Assembly (NCBI GenBank): GCA_965212245.1
Contig: OZ243107.1
Coordinates: forward strand, 2,976,001-3,040,000
Length of the DNA stretch: 64,000 nucleotides
Reading direction: 5' to 3'
Source of the DNA: CAKZNE01 sp040222435
GTDB lineage: Bacteria; Bacteroidota; Bacteroidia; Flavobacteriales; Schleiferiaceae
The position numbers and the translations under genes were made by a program. The notes under the pieces are model-generated. The model was not told where the DNA came from. It ran no database searches and saw only the letters and a list, made by a program, of their open reading frames with translations. Position 1 is the first letter of the stretch, and each line of letters begins with the position of its first letter. Positions 1 to 8,613 of this stretch are shown in pieces.

Positions 1-1232
1 ATGACTATGTAGATGATGAGAGTGCACTGACCTGGGAAATGAAAACCCTTCGTCATGAAAAAAATGTGGAGAATGAACGAGCCAGTACAGCATTGGAATA
101 TCATTTTGCCAATGAAGATGATATGGACGACCTTTCTGTGTCAGGGGAAGACCGTGAGGAAGAAGCCAATCTTAAATGGGTAGCCTATAAACAACAGTTC
201 TTTTCTTCCATACTTTTAAGTAAAGGCGGTCAGTTTGATAGTGGAGACCTTAGATCCCGTTCACTGGAAGAAGATGAAGACTTTACCAAGATTTTTTATT
301 CGGGTCTTTCTGTAAGCCGGGTAGGAGGCGACCTTAATATGCCTATGGGGCTATACCTGGGGCCTAATAAATATGACGTACTTAAAGCCTATGATCAGGA
401 TTTTGACAAACTCATTCCTTTGGGTTGGGGTATACTGGGCTGGATAAACCGGGGTATAGTGATTAATATATTCAACTGGTTGGAGGGCTACGGTCTTAAT
501 TATGGATTGATCATTTTTATTATTGCTCTTATCATTAAGCTTATACTTTTTCCTTTAACCTACAGCTCATACCGTTCTATGGCCAAGATGCGGGTTTTGA
601 AACCGGAGATTGATGAGCTCAATAAAGAGTATAAGGATAAAGAACCCATGAAAAAGCAGCAGGCCACTATGCAACTTTATCAAAAGGCCGGTGTAAATCC
701 TTTGGGTGGCTGTATACCGGTATTATTACAGTTTCCGATACTGATTGCCTTGTTCCGTTTTTTCCCTTCGTCTATTGAATTGAGACAGCAATCCTTTCTA
801 TGGGCCGATGACCTGTCTACCTATGACTCTATATGGAACCTTCCATTTAATATTCCTTTCTATGGAGATCACGTCAGTCTTTTCACCTTACTGATGACGG
901 TTTCTACGCTGATCTATACCTATATGAATCAGCAACTGACCGGTCAGAATCAGCAGTATCCCCAATTAAAGTATATGGTATACCTGATGCCTATTGTGTT
1001 TTTAGGTGTGTTTAACAATTATGCGGCAGGCCTGAGTTATTATTATTTTTTGGCAAACATGATCACCTTCGGTCAGCAGTTTGCCATACGCTCTTACATT
1101 GATGAAGATAAAATTCATCAAAAGATGCAGGAAAAGAAAAAACAACCGAAGAAGGAAAACCGTTTTATGCGCAGAATGCGCGAATTGCAGGAACAGCAAG
1201 AGCAAAATACCCGTCAGGGACGCAGAAAATAA
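1..1232 (+). CDS. yidC: Membrane protein insertase YidC (3' part, truncated by window edge)
   Basis: YidC/Oxa1 inserts and folds inner-membrane proteins, alone or with SecYEG. The reading frame is open from base 3, so an ATG at 39 is only an internal codon and the gene starts outside the window. About 410 C-terminal residues are visible. They hold the end of the periplasmic domain, then the conserved insertase core: a hydrophobic segment around bases 500-560, the cytoplasmic loop with FPLTYSSYRSMAKM, the motif GVNPLGGCIPVLLQFPILIA and two further membrane helices. The C-terminal tail is very basic (RRMRELQEQQEQNTRQGRRK), as expected for ribosome contact. Bacteroidota YidC proteins are usually about 600 residues, so roughly a third is missing. 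A small lipoprotein gene follows after 9 bp. The family assignment is certain. Confidence 0.97.
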   Translation, partial: DYVDDESALTWEMKTLRHEKNVENERASTALEYHFANEDDMDDLSVSGEDREEEANLKWVAYKQQFFSSILLSKGGQFDSGDLRSRSLEEDEDFTKIFYSGLSVSRVGGDLNMPMGLYLGPNKYDVLKAYDQDFDKLIPLGWGILGWINRGIVINIFNWLEGYGLNYGLIIFIIALIIKLILFPLTYSSYRSMAKMRVLKPEIDELNKEYKDKEPMKKQQATMQLYQKAGVNPLGGCIPVLLQFPILIALFRFFPSSIELRQQSFLWADDLSTYDSIWNLPFNIPFYGDHVSLFTLLMTVSTLIYTYMNQQLTGQNQQYPQLKYMVYLMPIVFLGVFNNYAAGLSYYYFLANMITFGQQFAIRSYIDEDKIHQKMQEKKKQPKKENRFMRRMRELQEQQEQNTRQGRRK

Positions 1233-1241
1233 TAAGAACCT

Positions 1242-1709
1242 ATGAAAAAAGCATTTCTGGGAATAACAACTATCGCGTTGCTAACCGCCTGTGGAGCCAG
1301 TAATAATGCTACGGCTCTTAAAAGAAAAGGGACGGAGTTTACTTTTAAAGTTTCTACTACTCCCTGTTTTGGAGAGTGCCCTGTGTATGATCTCACCATT
1401 AAGGAAAGTGGACTGGCGGTATACAACGGCAAGAATTTTCCGGATACTAAAGGTGAAATCTTTAAAAGCCTTCCTGATGAAGAAATGGATAGCCTGAGAA
1501 TGGTATTGGCTAACAGTGGTTTTTTTGAAATGGACAGTGTGTATGATGAGCCCAGTGTAACCGATTTACCAGGAACCACTTTAACCCTAACGCTGGGTAA
1601 TAGCTCTACTAAAACCGTAATGGGACGTTATGAAACTCCGGATAGCTTTGATAGGATAAAAGCATTTGTAGAGCGCTTACGCAAGCGGAATTTCGGTGAG
1701 AATAAATAA
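1242..1709 (+). CDS. DUF6438-type lipoprotein
   Basis: This is a 155-residue exported lipoprotein. The N-terminus MKKAFLGITTIALLTAC is a signal peptide with lipobox LTAC, so the mature protein begins at Cys17. The mature part contains FKVSTTPCFGECPVYDLTI, a short beta-rich segment with two close cysteines that I recognise as typical of the DUF6438 family; its function is unknown. The start lies 9 bp after yidC, so the two may be co-transcribed, and a strong hairpin terminator follows at 1731-1755. Nothing is broken. The family name is from memory of the motif and should be confirmed with Pfam. Confidence 0.75.
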   Translation: MKKAFLGITTIALLTACGASNNATALKRKGTEFTFKVSTTPCFGECPVYDLTIKESGLAVYNGKNFPDTKGEIFKSLPDEEMDSLRMVLANSGFFEMDSVYDEPSVTDLPGTTLTLTLGNSSTKTVMGRYETPDSFDRIKAFVERLRKRNFGENK

Positions 1710-1730
1710 ACAAATCTCTTATAAATAAAA

Positions 1731-1757
1731 AAGCCATCCGCAGGGATGGCTTTTTTA
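1731..1757. terminator. Rho-independent terminator between convergent genes
   Basis: A perfect 9-bp stem (AAGCCATCC at 1731-1739, GGATGGCTT at 1744-1752) with a 4-nt GCAG loop is followed by a T run on the plus strand. An A run precedes it, so it can also work in the other direction. It lies between the convergent genes ending at 1709 and 1776. Confidence 0.88.
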
Positions 1758-1775
1758 TTAGTTCAATATTTTCAG

Positions 1776-2720
1776 TTAATTATCATTTTCCTGATCGCTG
1801 TAGCTGTTGATGTAATTAACCGATCCATTAATAAAATCACGATACCAGATCACAGTAACAAAACGTGGTTCAAACTCATAAGGTAGTTCCTGAGCGGTTA
1901 CTTTGGGCTTCGTAAAGTAATGGCGGATTGGAGTTACACGGGTTCCATATACGTCATTCTTAAAGAATTCCACACCTAAAGGATTTATGGTGGAAAGATC
2001 TGTTCCAAATGCATCCTTCTGGCTGAAGTAAGACATGGCAATATTATTATGTATGTAGGTTTCACCCTGCGCGGTAATTATAGTACTGTCCAGTGATATT
2101 ACATTAGTAGCCCAAAAGCTTTGATCTTCCGTCATACCAATAACATCTTCCAGGGCCGGCATTCTGAGATCCAGCATTTCATCTTTATAATTAAGTGAGG
2201 GTACATCTGCCACCATATAGGTTTCTATATAAAAGTTGGTGGAAACGGTGTCTACCTTAAACTCTAATTTCACATCCACCACCCAGGCTGAATCATACTC
2301 AGTCACTTTGTGGGCAAGTAGGATAGCCGGTTTTTCCAATTCAGCTAATTCAATGGCATCCTGTAAACCGCTAATATCGTAATCAAGCCCATTCAATATA
2401 AAAGTACCTATATCGGGGGAACCAAAGTAATTATATAAAGAATCAGATATAGGGGAGTATAGGGGGTGTCCCATTGCCGCTACAAGGCTTATGTGCGAAA
2501 GCTTGTCTTCAAATTCATACTCCATAGCCTGGCGAAATATTTCGAGACTGGCGGAACTGCTGGTACCAGGTCCATAAGGTGTAATAAGCAGCGAATTTTT
2601 TCTTTCTTCCAGTGTCAGTCCATCTGTAGGGTAGGGAGGCTCTGCAGACCCACCATCATCATCTTTTTTACAGGCAAAGGCAGTGGCTACAACCAGAAGT
2701 AGTAAAGTAAACTTTTTCAT
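1776..2720 (-). CDS. Lipoprotein of unknown function
   Basis: A 314-residue protein with signal peptide MKKFTLLLLVVATAFAC and a lipobox ending at Cys17, followed by a charged linker (KKDDDGGSAEPP) common in Bacteroidota surface lipoproteins. I do not recognise a domain. The body is mixed alpha/beta with many aromatic and acidic residues and no repeats. It is a single-gene unit that shares the hairpin at 1731-1752 with the convergent gene on its left; about 195 bp of non-coding sequence lies upstream. The placement of lipobox and start codon makes it a confident gene, but no function can be given. Confidence 0.8.
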   Translation of the reverse strand: MKKFTLLLLVVATAFACKKDDDGGSAEPPYPTDGLTLEERKNSLLITPYGPGTSSSASLEIFRQAMEYEFEDKLSHISLVAAMGHPLYSPISDSLYNYFGSPDIGTFILNGLDYDISGLQDAIELAELEKPAILLAHKVTEYDSAWVVDVKLEFKVDTVSTNFYIETYMVADVPSLNYKDEMLDLRMPALEDVIGMTEDQSFWATNVISLDSTIITAQGETYIHNNIAMSYFSQKDAFGTDLSTINPLGVEFFKNDVYGTRVTPIRHYFTKPKVTAQELPYEFEPRFVTVIWYRDFINGSVNYINSYSDQENDN

Positions 2721-2915
2721 AGGGTGTAATAATTTGTGGCAAAAATACTTAAAAAAGAACGTGCGCGAACTTCTTGTAGTATATAACTGTCGCCAGCTTA
2801 ATTGTTAGATTTTAAAACCGTTTCAAAATTTAAAATAGATGAGTTGTGATATTGCTTTCTATCATACTAATCGTAAATTTCAAAGGTAAGGTTGGGTTTA
2901 TCCCAGCCTTATTGA

Positions 2916-3944
2916 TTAATCAGTATCTGTATGCACAAGGTCAATATATACAGGCAGGTGATCACTAAACCCGCCATGGTAGCGCATTCCGATAAAAGTA
3001 CGGAAGGGCTTTTTCCCGGGGTATTTCTCATCAGTTTCCAAAAGAAAATCATGGGCAGTGATAAATGCCCGTTTTCCGGCTACTTCCAGCCCTGAGCCGT
3101 TGAGCAGATTACCACTGACAATAACCTGATCCAGATAAGCCCAATCTCCGTGGTAGCGATGACTACCTGAATTCGGGTCCATAGCCGCCATAAGGTTGTA
3201 GAGCGTTACAGGTTTAATATCAGCTTCAGGAGGTTGAGCATGGAGTTTGGTTCTTAAACTCAGATTAGACCATTCGTCATTAAAATCACCGGCAATAATT
3301 ACCGCAGCCCGGGGATCATTCCTGAAAATCGAATCGGTTATGGCCTTTAACGTTAGTGCCGCTTGTATACGTTTAGGTTCGCTTTGTTGTTGTCCTCCGT
3401 AACGACTGGGCCAGTGGCAAAAGAAGAGATGTATAGTATCTCCACCCAATACAGTGCCGGCAGTATAAAGAATGTCCCTTGTAGCAAAGCCGGGATCTTC
3501 CGGTATTTGAACGCTAACCTTTCGGGTGGCCAGAAGAGAGTACCTATCCGTTCTATAAAGCATGCCTACATCTATTCCCCTTCGGTCGGGCGATTCAAAA
3601 TGAACAACTTCGTAGTTAAACTTACGGAGGACCGCACTTTCAGCAAGGTCTTCCAAAACTTTACGGTTTTCTATTTCGGCCACCCCTACAATATCCGGAG
3701 CATCCCATTCTCCTATAGAAAGTATGGCTTTGGCCATGCGGTTGGATTTTTCCCTGTACCGGTAATCACTCCAGTAGCGCTGGCCCCGGGGGGTAAATTC
3801 TTCGTCTGACTTTAAGGTATCATCCTCGGTATCAAATAAATTTTCGAGGTTGTAGAAGGCAATCCTGAGTTTTTCTGGTGTGGATTGGGCTGTAGAGATG
3901 TGCCAGCTAAACAGGCCTGTAAAAGCAAGTACTAAATACTTCAT
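2916..3944 (-). CDS. Endonuclease/exonuclease/phosphatase family protein, secreted
   Basis: A 342-residue metal-dependent phosphohydrolase of the EEP (DNase I-like) fold. A Sec signal peptide (cleavage near STAQ, residue 20) suggests an extracytoplasmic location. Family motifs appear in order: FYNLENLFD, the metal-binding Glu in VGVAEIENR, the GDFNDEW motif and the C-terminal SDHLPVYIDL with catalytic Asp-His. In Bacteroidota such proteins are often annotated as endonucleases, but phosphodiesters of nucleotides or inositol lipids are equally possible substrates. Its ATG overlaps the cheB stop by 4 bp, so it is the last gene of a cheR-cheB-EEP operon. That linkage may be transcriptional only. 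Confidence 0.88.
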   Translation of the reverse strand: MKYLVLAFTGLFSWHISTAQSTPEKLRIAFYNLENLFDTEDDTLKSDEEFTPRGQRYWSDYRYREKSNRMAKAILSIGEWDAPDIVGVAEIENRKVLEDLAESAVLRKFNYEVVHFESPDRRGIDVGMLYRTDRYSLLATRKVSVQIPEDPGFATRDILYTAGTVLGGDTIHLFFCHWPSRYGGQQQSEPKRIQAALTLKAITDSIFRNDPRAAVIIAGDFNDEWSNLSLRTKLHAQPPEADIKPVTLYNLMAAMDPNSGSHRYHGDWAYLDQVIVSGNLLNGSGLEVAGKRAFITAHDFLLETDEKYPGKKPFRTFIGMRYHGGFSDHLPVYIDLVHTDTD

Positions 3945-4519
3945 AAATTATTGAGAAACGCACTGATCTCATCAAGTGTCAGCACTATAGCCTCCGGAGT
4001 GGTTTTAAGGGCTTCAGCAGGCATCGTGTCTACCTGGGCACTTGCCGGGTTCTGTACCATAGTGAGCCCTCCGTTTTCATAAATACTTTGCAGGCCTTTA
4101 GCGACATCCGCATTAGCCCCGGTCAGTATAATGCCAATGATATTTTCGCCATATACCTCACTGGCACTCACAAAAGAGACATCTATTGAGGGCCGGCTAA
4201 AATTCACCAGCTCATCCACGCTAAGTGAAATAGATTTATCTTTTTCTACCAGCAAATGATAATTGGCGGGACTTATGTAGATATGCCCGGGCCGGATCAC
4301 CTCTTTTTCTTCGGCTTCTTTTACCAGGAGGTCCGTGGAAGCCTGTAGTACACTTTCCATATGGCTCTTTACATTTTTTAGCCGGTGGATAGTCACTACT
4401 ATGGGCAAGTGAAACCCGGGATCCATGGCCTGAAAGATTGCTTTCAAAGCATGAATACCACCGGCACTTGTTCCGATGATGACCAGAGCATCAGAGTTTT
4501 TGGTATATTTTGCTTTCAA
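3941..4519 (-). CDS. cheB: CheB-type protein-glutamate methylesterase, stand-alone domain
   Basis: A 192-residue CheB catalytic domain without the usual N-terminal receiver domain. The catalytic Ser is in IIGTSAGGIHAL, the His in VTIHRLKNV and the Asp in LTGANADVAKGL, where the family usually has GMGxDGA. It would demethylate glutamate methyl esters on chemoreceptor-like proteins. No ATG is available, so the best start is a TTG at 4519, which overlaps the end of cheR by 29 bp. No chemoreceptor, CheA or CheW is nearby. In Bacteroidota such CheR/CheB pairs often serve PAS-histidine kinase signalling rather than chemotaxis; that role here is inference. Confidence 0.88.
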   Translation of the reverse strand: MKAKYTKNSDALVIIGTSAGGIHALKAIFQAMDPGFHLPIVVTIHRLKNVKSHMESVLQASTDLLVKEAEEKEVIRPGHIYISPANYHLLVEKDKSISLSVDELVNFSRPSIDVSFVSASEVYGENIIGIILTGANADVAKGLQSIYENGGLTMVQNPASAQVDTMPAEALKTTPEAIVLTLDEISAFLNNL

Positions 4520-5339
4520 GGTCTATTTGCTTATACCTGCTTTTATTTTCGTAAAAAATAATTGACTCTTTAGATCCAAGACCCAGAAAACCACCGGGTG
4601 TTAAATTGGAGTTCAGGTTTTCAATAACTTTATCCTGAAGTGTACTTTTAAAGTAAATCAGTACGTTGCGGCATAATATCAAGTCAAAAGCGTGCTCATT
4701 TTCCAACTGGCCTAATAAATTGCAGGTTTCGAGTCTTACATTCTCATATAAAAACGGGTCAAAAATGGCCTGATCGCCTTGAGTGGTAAAATACTTTTCC
4801 AGGCCATACTTGCCACCAGCATATACATACGGTTTAAAGTAAGTGCGTACATGCCTGATCTTATAAGTACGGCTTCTGGCAATGTCCAGCATTTTAGGGT
4901 TCAGATCTGTCCCCAGAATACTGCATTTAGAAAGGAGACCCAGCTCATGCATCAAAATAGTAAGAGAGAGAATTTCTTCCCCGCTACTGCACCCGGCAGA
5001 CCATATGCGGATTTTATCCTTATGACGTAAATGAGGTAAAACCTTTTCATCCAGAGCTCTGTAAAAATGCGGGTCGCGGAACATCTCCGTAACATTTACC
5101 GTGAATTTTTCAATGAAAAGTTGTTTTCCATCCGGTGTCTCCGAAAGGAAAACCTCTAATTGCTCTGCGTCCTTCAGGTTAAATTCATTCAGCATTTTGG
5201 TAAGCCTCCTTCTAACCGATGCTTCTGAATATTCCGTAAGATCCAGTTGGTATTTATCCAGCAAATAGTCTAAGATCCGATCTTTTTGAGAAGTGCTTAT
5301 ATAATGCTTTTCAAGATGATTATGAGGTAGTGCTGTCAT
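4491..5339 (-). CDS. cheR: CheR-type protein-glutamate O-methyltransferase
   Basis: A 282-residue SAM-dependent methyltransferase that methylates glutamate side chains. It has the N-terminal helical CheR domain (residues 10-75, with RRRLTKMLNEF) and the Rossmann methyltransferase domain with the SAM motif IRIWSAGCSSGEEILSL, then LGTDLNPKMLDIAR and the late motif FDLILCRNVLIYF. Length and motif order are typical. It is the first gene of the cheR-cheB-phosphohydrolase unit. The start ATG is 62 bp from the divergent PAP2 gene. No other chemotaxis genes are visible. Confidence 0.93.
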   Translation of the reverse strand: MTALPHNHLEKHYISTSQKDRILDYLLDKYQLDLTEYSEASVRRRLTKMLNEFNLKDAEQLEVFLSETPDGKQLFIEKFTVNVTEMFRDPHFYRALDEKVLPHLRHKDKIRIWSAGCSSGEEILSLTILMHELGLLSKCSILGTDLNPKMLDIARSRTYKIRHVRTYFKPYVYAGGKYGLEKYFTTQGDQAIFDPFLYENVRLETCNLLGQLENEHAFDLILCRNVLIYFKSTLQDKVIENLNSNLTPGGFLGLGSKESIIFYENKSRYKQIDLESKIYQKL

Positions 5340-5401
5340 AAATTTAGAATGCCCTAAGTTAGCTAAGAAATTTTAATCCTGCTTAAGTGTTTTACCCACC
5401 A

Positions 5402-6208
5402 ATGCGAAAATTGTATGTATTAATAGGGCTGCTATTGCTGCAGCTACCTTTATCAGCGCAAAGCTTATGCAGCAGTACCCCCTCATTTTATTTGAAAGAC
5501 GGTTGGGATAGTTTTATATATACAGTAAGCGATCCGGTGCGTTGGGAAACCCGGGAATATGTAGTATTAGGAGCTACTATGGCGGGAGTAGGTATAGCCA
5601 TAAGTCAGGATGAAAGTTTCAGGAACTGGCTCCGTGGTGAACCCGGCCCGGTACAGGATAGATTAGCCGTGGCGGGCGAATTGATGGGCAATACATATTA
5701 CGTGGCCAGTGCCCTGGCGTTGAGTTACGGGGGAGCCTGTCTCTTTAAAAATGATCGTTTGAGTGAGGCTATTTGGGTAACCACCAAATCAGTAGTGATC
5801 AGCGCAGTGATTACGCATACTATGAAGAGCGTGTTTAACCGCCAAAGACCTTTTGAAGGTGGGGAAGATGCCAATGCGCAAAAGTGGTTTTATGGACGTC
5901 CTTTTCAGGATGGGAATAAATCATTTCCCAGCGGACATACAACTACCGCCTTTGCTATTGCCAGTGGTTTATCCAATTATTACTATGACAAGTGGTGGAT
6001 AGGAGCAGTGGCTTACCCTTTGGCCGGACTCACCGCATGGTCGAGAATGTATGATGATAAACACTGGCTATCAGACGTGCTGGCCGGAGCAGCCATTGGA
6101 ACGTTTACCGGTAAGGTGGTAAACAGCCATCAAAATAAAATTAAAGTGTCGGTTGTGCCTTCGGCTTTTACTGACTCCCCTCTTTTGGGGATTTATTATA
6201 CGTTTTAG
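5402..6208 (+). CDS. PAP2 superfamily phosphatase, exported
   Basis: A 268-residue acid phosphatase of the PAP2/type 2 phosphatidic acid phosphatase family. The three catalytic motifs are present: KSVFNRQRPF, FPSGHTTTAF and SRMYDDKHWLSDVLAG. A signal peptide ends near LSAQ. Candidate substrates are lipid phosphates such as undecaprenyl pyrophosphate or phosphatidic acid. I chose the ATG at 5402 because the signal peptide begins there; an in-frame GTG at 5387 would add five residues (VFYPP). The gene is divergent from cheR, and its last 41 bp overlap the end of the convergent gene at 6168. Confidence 0.9.
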   Translation: MRKLYVLIGLLLLQLPLSAQSLCSSTPSFYLKDGWDSFIYTVSDPVRWETREYVVLGATMAGVGIAISQDESFRNWLRGEPGPVQDRLAVAGELMGNTYYVASALALSYGGACLFKNDRLSEAIWVTTKSVVISAVITHTMKSVFNRQRPFEGGEDANAQKWFYGRPFQDGNKSFPSGHTTTAFAIASGLSNYYYDKWWIGAVAYPLAGLTAWSRMYDDKHWLSDVLAGAAIGTFTGKVVNSHQNKIKVSVVPSAFTDSPLLGIYYTF

Positions 6209-7379
6209 GATTTATAGGCTTACTAAGTTTAAAGCCGTGTGGCCGTCCGTTAACCAGAACGTTTAGCACATAACCTCCGGGCGTCCATTCGTAGGTATCT
6301 AAAATAAACTGGTGCGGGCCCGCTTCAACTTTCCCCAGTTTCCCGTAATGCAAGCGTTGTCCTTTGGTGTTAAAGGCCTCCCAAAGTATGGTGCTCTTTT
6401 CAATTAAGTTCAACTCCACCGAAAGACTGTCTCTGAAATAACGGGGTCCTGCCTTAACGGCAGAGGCCTGGCTGGTGTCTTGTGGCGGAGCTTCTTCATC
6501 CATTAGTATTTCCGGTAATTCAATGTAATAGAGCCGGCCGTCATTCTTATTATTCTTTTCATCACTGATCAGGGCTTTATTGCCTTCATAAAAGCTAATG
6601 GATTCTTTTTGTGTGAAATTATTGAAGTACAATACATTGTGCTTACCACTGAAAAAGCGCGTGCCTTTAAAATAGTAGAACATCCATACCTTATCATAGC
6701 CCAGTAATAATAAAGTGCGCGGATTTTCCCTGAAATCAGCCGCAGCTATCCAGTAGGACTCTTTAACGCCTTCACCGGTTTTAAAACTATCTACTTTGGC
6801 AGCTACATAGTCCCCGGCCACATCCGGCAGGCGGTAACAATAGGTATACCCGTCAAAAGGAGAAGTACGGTTTTTAGAGAACAGGTAAAGCGAATCGCCA
6901 ATATGTACCATGGCTTCCATATCAAAATGGCGGTTTTCACGCTCCGGTGGAAAACCTTCCTGATCCTGATATGTAAAGTGAATTTCCTGTAACTCAAAAT
7001 CATCATTACCCGCCAGCACTTTTTCACTTTCTATTTTATAGATCACCAGATCTTTCCTGCGGTTTTGGTTATTCCCGAAATCTCCGATGTAGATAAAGCC
7101 TTTATCATCCCGGGTAAGGTCCTCCCAATCTACATTTACCGCACCCGGCAAACAATATTGCTGGGTTAAATTACCCTCCAGGTCCGTAGCCAGTATTTCC
7201 GGACGGTTACCGCTGTCATTAATATAAATCACCTTTTGCCCCGGCTGATGGTAAATTATACCGCTGCATTCTTCCAGTTCTTCAGGGAGGGAGGCCAGGG
7301 TGTGAAGATCCACAGATTGGCCATACCCCACCAGGTAAGAGAGAAAAAAGTAAAGTTGGAAAACGATATTCTTCAGCAT
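6168..7379 (-). CDS. Exported beta-propeller-like protein of unknown function
   Basis: A 403-residue secreted protein with a signal peptide (cleavage near YGQS, residue 21). The first 290 residues show propeller-type segments rich in IYI, GDFGNN, LYLFSKN and YYIELPE, with the pattern NDSGNRPEI...VDWEDLTRDDKGFIYIGDFGNN that I have seen in uncharacterised Bacteroidota proteins. The last 90 residues resemble a C-terminal sorting or beta-sandwich domain (ILWEAFNTKGQRLHYG, GGYVLNVLVNG) and could be a T9SS signal. It starts 1 bp after the queA stop, so both are probably one transcript. Its 3' end overlaps the convergent PAP2 gene by 41 bp. Confidence 0.78.
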   Translation of the reverse strand: MLKNIVFQLYFFLSYLVGYGQSVDLHTLASLPEELEECSGIIYHQPGQKVIYINDSGNRPEILATDLEGNLTQQYCLPGAVNVDWEDLTRDDKGFIYIGDFGNNQNRRKDLVIYKIESEKVLAGNDDFELQEIHFTYQDQEGFPPERENRHFDMEAMVHIGDSLYLFSKNRTSPFDGYTYCYRLPDVAGDYVAAKVDSFKTGEGVKESYWIAAADFRENPRTLLLLGYDKVWMFYYFKGTRFFSGKHNVLYFNNFTQKESISFYEGNKALISDEKNNKNDGRLYYIELPEILMDEEAPPQDTSQASAVKAGPRYFRDSLSVELNLIEKSTILWEAFNTKGQRLHYGKLGKVEAGPHQFILDTYEWTPGGYVLNVLVNGRPHGFKLSKPINPKTYNKSPKEGSQ

Positions 7380-7380
7380 A

Positions 7381-8601
7381 TTAAGTTAAAATAAGACAGG
7401 CATCACCATAACTCAGAAAACGAAAATCATGATCTAAAGCATACTGATACATTTCCTTCCATTTATCGCCCAGTAATGAGGCTACCAAAAGAAGGAGCGT
7501 GCTTTTGGGTTGGTGAAAGTTAGTTAATAATCCATCACAAATACGATGCGGGTAGCCGGGAGCTATAATAATGGCCGTTTTAAGTTGCAAAGCTTCGGAC
7601 GGTTGCCCCCGCATATAATTTTCCAGGGCTTCAAAGCTCTGTTCGGGTGAAATACCCTGCAGATCATTCCGGTAAGGTGTCCACTGATCTATATACGGAA
7701 TAAGTCCTTCCTGTGGTTTTTCGCCATGATGTAGAAGTACACCGTACCAATACAGGCTTTCCAGGGCACGCATGGCCGTAGTACCCACGGGTATAATACG
7801 TTTCTGGAGCTTAGACCGCACCTCCTGAACAAAGGAAAGCTTGATGAAAATCTCTTCGGCATGCATGGCATGCGTACCGATATGTTCACTTTCTACCGGT
7901 TTAAAGGTTCCGGCTCCTACGTGAAGAGTGAGCTTACTGTGTTCTATTCCTTTACGGCTCAGTTCGTTTACTAATTCAGGTGTAAAATGCAGGCTGGCAG
8001 TGGGAGCTGCCACCGAACCATCGTTTTGCGCAAATACGGTTTGGTAACGTTCACGGTCAGTCTCCTCAGCCGGCCGCTTCAAATAAGGAGGCAGGGGAGT
8101 GCGCCCCGCTTTTTCCAGAACTTCGGCAAAGCTCATAGCACTGGTCCATTGGAAACGAATACGGAATGTGCCATTCTGGTTTTCCAGTTTTTCAGCCTGC
8201 AGTTCTGTGGCAGGTCCCAGCTTTAAAACCAAGGAACCGGATTTCCATTTACGGGCACCGCCTACCAGGCAGAGGTATTCTATAGATTTTTTTTGGGCCA
8301 TGGCCTGCTGTATATCCATTCCCGGCAGAGGCTCCAGGCAAAAGATCTCTATATGTGTATGTTCGTTTTTAGGGAACAGCAAACGGGCCTGCACTACTTT
8401 GGTTTCATTAAACACCAGCAAACTGTTTTCATCCAACTCGGTGCTCAGCTTAGCATAGATAATATGCTTAAAAGATTCGCCAGGCCTGGCAATCAATAAT
8501 TTAGAAGCATCTCTCTGAGACAGTGGGAAACGGGCGATACGCTCATCCGGCAGCTCATAGGTATAGTCTTCAATTCGTATTTTCTTTACATCTTCGCTCA
8601 A
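7381..8601 (-). CDS. queA: S-adenosylmethionine:tRNA ribosyltransferase-isomerase QueA
   Basis: QueA transfers and rearranges the ribose of SAM onto preQ1-modified tRNA to make epoxyqueuosine. The 406-residue protein shows the family segments YELPDERIARFPLSQRDASKLL, a late TASLHFTPEL, the VGAGTFKPV motif, TTAMRALES and the C-terminal NFHQPKSTLLLLVASLLG. It is longer than the classical enzyme of about 350 residues, with extra length near residues 85-130, and so fits the longer variant found in Bacteroidota. No ATG fits: an in-frame TGA lies just upstream, leaving TTG at 8601 as the start. The divergent glycosyltransferase starts only 12 bp away. Confidence 0.93.
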   Translation of the reverse strand: MSEDVKKIRIEDYTYELPDERIARFPLSQRDASKLLIARPGESFKHIIYAKLSTELDENSLLVFNETKVVQARLLFPKNEHTHIEIFCLEPLPGMDIQQAMAQKKSIEYLCLVGGARKWKSGSLVLKLGPATELQAEKLENQNGTFRIRFQWTSAMSFAEVLEKAGRTPLPPYLKRPAEETDRERYQTVFAQNDGSVAAPTASLHFTPELVNELSRKGIEHSKLTLHVGAGTFKPVESEHIGTHAMHAEEIFIKLSFVQEVRSKLQKRIIPVGTTAMRALESLYWYGVLLHHGEKPQEGLIPYIDQWTPYRNDLQGISPEQSFEALENYMRGQPSEALQLKTAIIIAPGYPHRICDGLLTNFHQPKSTLLLLVASLLGDKWKEMYQYALDHDFRFLSYGDACLILT

Positions 8602-8613
8602 AATTCAAACAGC

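Noticed and set aside
5387..5401. GTG start for the PAP2 gene
   Set aside because: The five extra residues (VFYPP) precede a complete signal peptide that starts at the ATG at 5402.
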